DNA from: Rhizobiaceae bacterium UBA1291
GTDB lineage: Bacteria; Pseudomonadota; Alphaproteobacteria; Rhizobiales; Rhizobiaceae
NCBI GenBank assembly: GCA_002307905.1
Contig: DBUL01000163.1
Coordinates: forward strand, 3,449-11,782
Length of the DNA: 8,334 nt
Direction of reading: 5' to 3'
A program made the position numbers and the translations under genes. The notes beneath the pieces are model-generated. The model had not been told where the DNA came from and ran no database searches. It was given only the letters and a program-made list of their open reading frames with translations. This document shows, one piece after another, positions 1-5,184 of this stretch. Position 1 is the first letter of the stretch; the number at the start of each line of letters is the position of its first letter.

Positions 1-1839
1 TGCTTTGGCGATCGGTCCGGCGGCATCGAGACGGACATCGGCGGTCAGCGTCATTTCGCTATACTAACTCCGGTCGGAACGGACGGCGCAATGGTGCTGA
101 CCGCCCATTCCCTCCTGCCGACGTTGGCCTTCTGGCGCAGCGAGATCGCTCTCAACGTCACGCTCTTTGCGGGGATTTCGCTGATCCTCAGCGTCATCGT
201 CTACGCCTATTTCCATCAGACCAAGCGTGCCCGCGAGGCCGACGACATTTTTCTCGAAAGCAATTTGCGCGTGGAAGCCGCCCTGTCTCGCGGCCGCTGC
301 GGCCTTTGGGACTTCGATCTCGCCAATCGCAAGCTGTTCTGGTCACGCTCGATGTACGAGATGCTCGGACTGCCGCCGTCGGGCGAGGTGATGGCCTTTG
401 CCGATGCGGCGCGACTGATGCATCCGGACGACGGCAGCCTCTTTGCGCTGGCCCGGGCCGTGGGTCGCGGTAATTCCAAGCAGATCGACCAGATCTTTCG
501 CATGCGCCACGCCCAGGGCCACTATGTCTGGATGCGGGCCCGTGCCCAGGTCATCTGTTCCAATACCGGCTGCATGCATGTGATCGGCATCGCCATGGAT
601 GTCACCGAGCAGCATCGCCTTGCCCAGCGCTACGCCGAGGCCGACCAGCGTCTCGCCGATGCGATCGAATGCACGTCCGAGGCTTTCGTGCTGTGGGACA
701 AGAACGACCGGCTGGTCATGTGCAATGCCCACTTCCAGCACGTCTACGGCCTGCCCGACAGCATCCTCGTGCCGGGCACCGAGCGCGCGGTCGTCCAGGC
801 CGCGGCCCAGCGGCCGATCATCCAGCGCCGCGTTGCAGATCCCGATCCGAGCGGCTCATCGCGCACCACCGAGGTCCAGCTCGCCGACGAGCGCTGGCTG
901 CAGATCAACGAGCGCCGGACGCGCGACGGAGGCCTCGTCTCGGTCGGCACCGACATTACCCTTTTGAAACGTCACCAGGAGCGCCTGCGCGAACAGGAAC
1001 GCCGGCTGATGGCGACCATCGGCGACCTCTCCTCCTCGCAGAAGAAGTTGGAGCGCCAGAAGGCCGAGCTTTCGGTCGCCAATGCCAATTACCAGGCGGA
1101 AAAGGAACGCGCCGAGGCCGCCAACAAGGCGAAGTCGGAATTCCTCGCCAATATGAGCCACGAACTCAGAACCCCGCTCAACGCCATTCTCGGCTTCTCC
1201 GAAATCCTGCTCGCCGGCATGTTCGGGCCGATCGGCTCACCGAAATACTCGGAATATGCCCGCGACATCCACGAGAGCGGCAAGCACCTGCTGAACGTCA
1301 TCAACGACATCCTCGACATGTCGAAGATCGAGGCCGGGCAAATGAAGATCCGCTGCGAGACGATCGATCTCGACGCGCTGATCGAGGAAAGCCTGCGGCT
1401 GACCGCGATCCCGGCCGAGGAAAAGAACGTCCACATCGAGCAGCGCGTCACCTCCGGCCTGACCATGACCGCCGACCGCCGCTCGATGAAACAGATCCTC
1501 CTCAACATTCTGTCGAACGCCGTGAAGTTCACCGAGTCAGGTGGACGGGTCGCGCTTCGCGCCCGCAAGATCGGCAACGGGGTGGCGATCACCATCGCCG
1601 ATACCGGCATCGGTATTCCGGCGGCGGCTCTCGGCAAGATCGGCCAGCCGTTCGAGCAGGTGCAGAGCCAGTATGCCAAAAGCAATGGCGGCTCGGGCCT
1701 CGGCCTCGCCATCTCCCGCTCGCTGGTCAACATGCACGGCGGCAGCCTCAGGATACGCTCCTGCGAAGGCAAGGGCACCGTGGTATCGGTGCGGATCCCG
1801 GACGTTCTGGTGATCGAGACGACCCGCAAGCGGGCGTGA
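1..1839 (+). CDS. pleC: PleC/DivJ-family sensor histidine kinase, 5' end cut by the window edge
   Basis: Membrane histidine kinase. The family phosphorylates or dephosphorylates DivK and PleD-type receivers to control the alphaproteobacterial cell cycle. The frame is open from base 1 with no stop, so 612 residues are visible and the start lies upstream. The ATG at base 91 is probably internal: the 30 residues before it read as the end of a periplasmic sensor domain (FAILTPVGTDGAMVLTA). Numbering from base 1: a membrane segment at about 51-71; a first PAS domain at about 92-205 with an HPDD motif; a second, PAS_7-like, at about 215-325; a charged helical linker to about 380; HisKA with phospho-acceptor His387 in NMSHELRTPLNA; and HATPase_c with an N box (Asn506), DTGIGIP and GGSGLGLAIS. 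The segment after the His (FGPIG, EYARDIHESGKHLL, INDILDMSKIEAG) is typical of PleC/DivJ/PdhS kinases. No receiver domain is attached. Histidine kinase is certain; the symbol pleC rather than another PdhS paralogue is inferred from the domain order and the nearby glnE. Confidence 0.9.
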   Translation, partial: CFGDRSGGIETDIGGQRHFAILTPVGTDGAMVLTAHSLLPTLAFWRSEIALNVTLFAGISLILSVIVYAYFHQTKRAREADDIFLESNLRVEAALSRGRCGLWDFDLANRKLFWSRSMYEMLGLPPSGEVMAFADAARLMHPDDGSLFALARAVGRGNSKQIDQIFRMRHAQGHYVWMRARAQVICSNTGCMHVIGIAMDVTEQHRLAQRYAEADQRLADAIECTSEAFVLWDKNDRLVMCNAHFQHVYGLPDSILVPGTERAVVQAAAQRPIIQRRVADPDPSGSSRTTEVQLADERWLQINERRTRDGGLVSVGTDITLLKRHQERLREQERRLMATIGDLSSSQKKLERQKAELSVANANYQAEKERAEAANKAKSEFLANMSHELRTPLNAILGFSEILLAGMFGPIGSPKYSEYARDIHESGKHLLNVINDILDMSKIEAGQMKIRCETIDLDALIEESLRLTAIPAEEKNVHIEQRVTSGLTMTADRRSMKQILLNILSNAVKFTESGGRVALRARKIGNGVAITIADTGIGIPAAALGKIGQPFEQVQSQYAKSNGGSGLGLAISRSLVNMHGGSLRIRSCEGKGTVVSVRIPDVLVIETTRKRA

Positions 1840-1863
1840 GAGACAGGCAAGGGCCTCGCCCGC
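1830..1863 (+). terminator. Weak inverted repeat over the kinase stop codon
   Basis: Bases 1830-1836 (GCGGGCG) are the exact reverse complement of 1857-1863 (CGCCCGC), with 20 bases between them. The loop holds a smaller GGGC/GCCC pair (1851-1854 and 1858-1861), which would compete with the outer stem. No run of T follows, so this is at best a poor or Rho-assisted terminator for the kinase gene. It may be chance in GC-rich DNA. Confidence 0.15.
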
Positions 1864-2098
1864 CACATCCCGCTTACCGGTTTGAACAGGGAGGAAGACG
1901 GCTGGTATTCGCAGCCGACCTGCCAGTTGTTCCGTCGACCGCTGCCTCCGTCCGCGTGAGCCGGCCCTTGGCATCCTGCGGAATTTACCATGGCGGCATT
2001 TGCAAACCGTGCGGACGTGATTTCATTCGTAATTGCTGATACAACTTCGACTCCCGTTCCCTCTTAGCGCGACTTCAGGCAGTCGGAGAAGGTGAAGA
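1840..2098. other. 259-base intergenic region, probable promoter region of the binding protein/GGDEF-EAL pair
   Basis: No convincing gene is seen here. The region separates the kinase from the two-gene unit and is the only non-coding space that could hold the unit's promoter. It contains an 8-base palindrome TTTGCAAA at 1999-2006 and an imperfect hairpin (TCCGC at 1951-1955 with GCGGA at 1978-1982) followed by AATTT. The right half (about 1981-2050) is more AT-rich than its surroundings. GATACA at 2038-2043 could act as a -10 element, but no good -35 lies at the expected distance, so no promoter is assigned. No Pho box of paired CTGTCAT-like repeats and no CtrA-type paired TTAA site was found by eye. 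Confidence 0.6.
2085..2092 (+). promoter_or_regulatory. Ribosome binding site of the binding-protein gene
   Basis: GGAGAAGG lies 6 bases before the ATG at 2099. It is a good Shine-Dalgarno match and supports that start, which is also the start that gives a complete signal peptide. Confidence 0.7.
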
Positions 2099-2923
2099 AT
2101 GCGTCGGTCATATTGGACCCAATCCTTGATCACCCTTCTCTCTGCAGGCCTGCTGGCCGGACAGGCAAGCGCGGCTGATACGCTGCGTGTCGGCGGCACC
2201 GGCGGCGCAATGCCGATGGCACAGCACATTTCCATGGCCTATGCCGCCCAGGGCGGCCCAACGATCGAAATCGTACCCGACCTCGGCAGTTCGGGCGCTA
2301 TCCGCGCAGTTGCCGATGGCGTCATCGATCTGGCAATTTCCTCGCGGGCGCTGAAGGCGGAGGAGTCCGCGCGTGGCTTGAGGGACACCCGCTTCGCGCT
2401 GACCCCGCTGGTGCTGATCACCTCACACCCCGCGCCCGGCAGTGTGAAAAGCAGTGACCTACCGCAAATGTTCGGGACGCAGACCGCGAAATGGCCGGAC
2501 GGGACGCCTGTCCGCGTCATCCTCAGGCCTAAGTCTGAGACCGACAACGCGATATTCATCTTGCAGTTTCCGGGCATGGCAGAGGCAATCGACGCAGCAC
2601 GGCTGCGCCCCGAGCTTCGCGTGGCCCAGACGGATCAGGACACCGCCAGCACGGCTGAAGACCTGCCCGGGTCGCTTGTCCAGTCCGGCCTCAGTCAGAT
2701 CGTCACCGAAAAACGCGACGTCCGGCTTGTCGCGATCGATGGCGTGGAGCCGACGCTGGAGAATTTCGAAAGCGGCGCCTACCCTTACGAAAAGCGATTC
2801 TACCTCGTCTATGCGGAGAAGACCGCCACCGCAGCACAAGGTTTGCTTGACTTTCTGCAGTCTGATGAAGGTCGAAAGGTCTTGCGTGAAACCGGAAGCC
2901 TGACAGTCGGGAGTGACGAGTAG
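2099..2923 (+). CDS. Periplasmic PstS-like solute-binding protein, probable sensory partner of the downstream GGDEF-EAL protein
   Basis: A secreted protein of 274 residues, a little shorter than transport PstS proteins. The N-terminus has basic residues (MRR), a hydrophobic core at about 9-22 and an ASA-A cleavage motif, with signal peptidase I cleavage likely after residue 25. There is no lipobox cysteine, so it should be soluble in the periplasm. The mature protein starts with the pattern of the PstS/PBP_like_2 fold: VGGTGGAMP, then DLGSSGAIRAVADGVIDLAISSRAL, then a late PYEKRFYLVY strand and a C-terminal helix (LLDFLQSDEGRKVL). The fold assignment comes from motif order. The residues that hold phosphate in Escherichia coli PstS look altered: the Asp of GASD aligns with Ser, and the SGT loop reads RPKSETD. 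The ligand is therefore unknown. No pstC, pstA, pstB or phoU is nearby. The gene ends 1 base before the start of the membrane GGDEF-EAL gene, which points to a shared transcript and a ligand-sensing rather than a transport role. Confidence 0.85.
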   Translation: MRRSYWTQSLITLLSAGLLAGQASAADTLRVGGTGGAMPMAQHISMAYAAQGGPTIEIVPDLGSSGAIRAVADGVIDLAISSRALKAEESARGLRDTRFALTPLVLITSHPAPGSVKSSDLPQMFGTQTAKWPDGTPVRVILRPKSETDNAIFILQFPGMAEAIDAARLRPELRVAQTDQDTASTAEDLPGSLVQSGLSQIVTEKRDVRLVAIDGVEPTLENFESGAYPYEKRFYLVYAEKTATAAQGLLDFLQSDEGRKVLRETGSLTVGSDE

Positions 2924-2924
2924 C

Positions 2925-5135
2925 ATGGCCACCACACGACTCCGCAACCTCGTCAGCACGATTGGATTGGCCGTGGCGCTGGTGACTGCGGTCGCGGGCC
3001 CATTGCTCTTTCTTCTAGATGCCTATTCCGACACGAGGCGCACGCTGGATCTCAAGGCCGGGCTCGCCAGCAATCGCGTGGCGCAGTACATCTATGCGCA
3101 CAACAGCCTCTGGCAATACCAGCAGCTCCGCCTGCAGGAGCTGATCGAATTCCCCTACGCCGATGGCGAAGCCTTGCAGCAGCGAATCTACGCAGCGGAC
3201 GGAGAGTTGGTCTTGGAGGTCGGAGCGCCGCTCGCGGCCCCGACGGTTGCCCGGCGCACGCCTGTTTTCGTTTCTGGTCAGCCGCGCGCCTACATCGAGG
3301 CGGTGACCAGCTTCCGCAGCCGTCTCTATGAGGCCGGGCTGGTGGCGATCCTCAGTTCCATGCTTGGCTTCGGCATGTACTTTGCGCTTAGGATCTTCCC
3401 GTTGCGGGTGCTCGACCAGACGATGGGCGCTCTGCAGCGGAGCCAGAAGGATCTGGCCACCCAGAATGAGCGCCTGGATACGGCGCTCTCAAATATGTCG
3501 ATGGGCCTGAGCATGTTCGACGCTCAGGAAAAGCTCGTTGTCGCGAATGGGCGATTTGCGGAGATCTTTCGGCTCGCGCCGGAAGAAGTAAGGCCCGGCC
3601 GAACGGTCCGGGAATTGCTGGAGTTGGCCTTCCGGAAGGCGGGGCGAAGCGAAGAGGACCTGCAGGACACCCTGAAACTGACCCAACGCTTCATTGCCGA
3701 ACGCTCGATCGGATATGCCGTCCACCGCACTGGCGATGGGCGCAGCATTGCCATGACCCACCGGCCGGCCCCAAACGGCGGCTTTGTCGCTACCTATGAG
3801 GACATTACCGAAAGACTGCTTACCGAAGAGAAGATCAAGTATCTCGCGCATCATGATGCGCTGACCGGCCTGCTCAACCGTGCTGCCTTCTATGAGCGCA
3901 TGGACTCGATCGTCGGGCGGATGCCAAAATCGAGGTCGATAGCGGTTCTCAGCCTGGACCTCGACCATTTCAAGAACGTCAATGACACGCTGGGCCATCC
4001 CGTGGGTGACCTCCTTCTCCTGGCGGCCGCCGATCGCATGCGCAGTTGCACGCGCAGCGAGGATGTCCTGGCGCGACTGGGGGGCGATGAATTCGTCATC
4101 CTTCAAGTCGACCCCGAGCATCCGTCCGACGTCACGGCGCTCGCGTCACGTCTCGTCGAAGTGCTGGGCACGCCGTTCGATCTGGATGGTCACCAGGTGG
4201 TGGTGGCGGCCAGCATTGGCATCGCGATGGCTCCCAGTGACGGTACGGTGCCGGACGTCTTGATGAAGAATGCTGATCTCGCACTCTACCGCTCCAAAGC
4301 CGATGGTGGAGGCACCTATCGCTTTTTCGAGCTTGGCATGGATGCGCGAATGCAGGCGCGACGCAGCCTTGAACTCGATCTTCGCAAGGCGATCGTGACC
4401 CACGAGTTCGAGGTCTACTATCAGCCAATCATCGACGTGAAGGCCGGGACCGTTACCGCGTGCGAAGCCCTTGTGCGCTGGCACCATCCGGAGCGCGGCA
4501 TGATCTCGCCCGCGGAGTTCATCCCGGTCGCCGAGGAGACCGGCCTGATCGTGCAACTGGGTGAATGGGTACTGCAGCAGGCTTGCGCCGAGGCTGCCAA
4601 GTGGCCGAGCCACATCACGATCGCCGTGAACCTCTCCCCGGCCCAGTTCAAGCACAAGAACCTCGTTCACTCGGTCACAAATGCCCTCGTGACCTCGGGC
4701 CTGCCGGCCAGCAGGCTGGAGCTTGAGATCACCGAGCTGGTACTTATCCAGGACAACGAAAGCGCCTTTGCCATACTCCATGAGCTCCGGAACCTGGGTA
4801 TCCGGATCGCGATGGACGATTTTGGCACCGGCTATTCCTCGCTGGGCTATTTGCGCAGCTTCCCGTTCGACAAGATCAAGATCGATCAGTCCTTCATACA
4901 GGATCTGCCACACAAGGAAGAAAGCCTCGCGATCGTCCGCGCCGTCGTGGGTCTCAGCAGCAGCCTTGGGATCGACACGACCGCTGAGGGCGTGGAGACG
5001 GACGAGCAGCTTTCGAGCGTGACTTCGGAAGGCTGCACCCAGTTCCAGGGCTATCTGTTCAGCCGTCCCCAGACTGCCGAAGATATCGGGCGCACGCTAA
5101 GCGCGGAGGCCGAGCGGACAACCAAGACCGCCTGA
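2925..5135 (+). CDS. Membrane GGDEF-EAL protein with periplasmic segment and PAS_7-like domain, cyclic di-GMP synthase/phosphodiesterase
   Basis: Predicted to make and/or degrade cyclic di-GMP at the inner membrane. The ATG at 2925 gives 736 residues and follows GGGAG (2909-2913) by 11 bases. A GTG at 2913 in the same frame would overlap the previous gene and is less likely. Domains: membrane helix at about 10-32; periplasmic part about 33-135, helix-rich at its start; second membrane helix at about 137-159; coiled linker at about 165-185; PAS_7-like domain at about 186-296; GGDEF domain at about 305-470 with intact GGDEF at 386-390 and an RxxD inhibitory site at 377-380; EAL domain at about 483-725. 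EAL signature residues are present: Glu514 (EAL), Asn569 (NLSP), Glu601 and Glu604 (EITE), Asp631-Asp632 (DDFGTGYSSL), Lys652, Glu688 (AEGVET) and Gln708. The residue after EITE is Leu, where Ser is common. Both activities look possible; which one dominates cannot be read from sequence. The binding-protein gene 1 base upstream is the likely source of the periplasmic input. Confidence 0.93.
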   Translation: MATTRLRNLVSTIGLAVALVTAVAGPLLFLLDAYSDTRRTLDLKAGLASNRVAQYIYAHNSLWQYQQLRLQELIEFPYADGEALQQRIYAADGELVLEVGAPLAAPTVARRTPVFVSGQPRAYIEAVTSFRSRLYEAGLVAILSSMLGFGMYFALRIFPLRVLDQTMGALQRSQKDLATQNERLDTALSNMSMGLSMFDAQEKLVVANGRFAEIFRLAPEEVRPGRTVRELLELAFRKAGRSEEDLQDTLKLTQRFIAERSIGYAVHRTGDGRSIAMTHRPAPNGGFVATYEDITERLLTEEKIKYLAHHDALTGLLNRAAFYERMDSIVGRMPKSRSIAVLSLDLDHFKNVNDTLGHPVGDLLLLAAADRMRSCTRSEDVLARLGGDEFVILQVDPEHPSDVTALASRLVEVLGTPFDLDGHQVVVAASIGIAMAPSDGTVPDVLMKNADLALYRSKADGGGTYRFFELGMDARMQARRSLELDLRKAIVTHEFEVYYQPIIDVKAGTVTACEALVRWHHPERGMISPAEFIPVAEETGLIVQLGEWVLQQACAEAAKWPSHITIAVNLSPAQFKHKNLVHSVTNALVTSGLPASRLELEITELVLIQDNESAFAILHELRNLGIRIAMDDFGTGYSSLGYLRSFPFDKIKIDQSFIQDLPHKEESLAIVRAVVGLSSSLGIDTTAEGVETDEQLSSVTSEGCTQFQGYLFSRPQTAEDIGRTLSAEAERTTKTA

Positions 5136-5148
5136 GCGCACCGGGCGC

Positions 5149-5170
5149 CTTGCGGCCGCCTCTCCGCAAG
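5149..5170. terminator. Candidate bidirectional terminator between convergent genes
   Basis: CTTGCGG (5149-5155) pairs perfectly with CCGCAAG (5164-5170) around an 8-base loop. It sits in the middle of the 49-base gap between the ends of the GGDEF-EAL gene (5135) and glnE (5185), where a shared terminator is expected. There is no T-run on either strand, so it is not a classical intrinsic terminator. Position and a perfect 7-bp stem are the only support. Confidence 0.4.
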
Positions 5171-5184
5171 CCTCGACCCTCGCG

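Noticed and set aside
1089..1991. 300-codon - strand frame opposite the kinase
   Set aside because: It is antisense to the HisKA/HATPase region and has low-complexity composition with no motifs.
669..2039. Long + strand open frame inside and past the kinase gene
   Set aside because: It is an out-of-frame shadow of the kinase: an Arg/Pro/His-rich translation without domains, in GC-rich DNA where alternative frames stay open.
1990..2067. 25-codon open frame starting at ATG 1990 in the gap before the binding-protein gene
   Set aside because: No Shine-Dalgarno sequence at a proper distance and no recognisable peptide feature; such short frames are common by chance.
1840..2098. Possible Pho box, given the PstS-like gene downstream
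   Set aside because: No pair of CTGTCAT-like repeats with an 11-base period could be found by reading either strand.
2913..2924. GTG at 2913 as the start of the GGDEF-EAL gene
   Set aside because: It would overlap the previous gene by 11 bases and add only MTSS. The ATG at 2925 has an acceptable GGGAG upstream.
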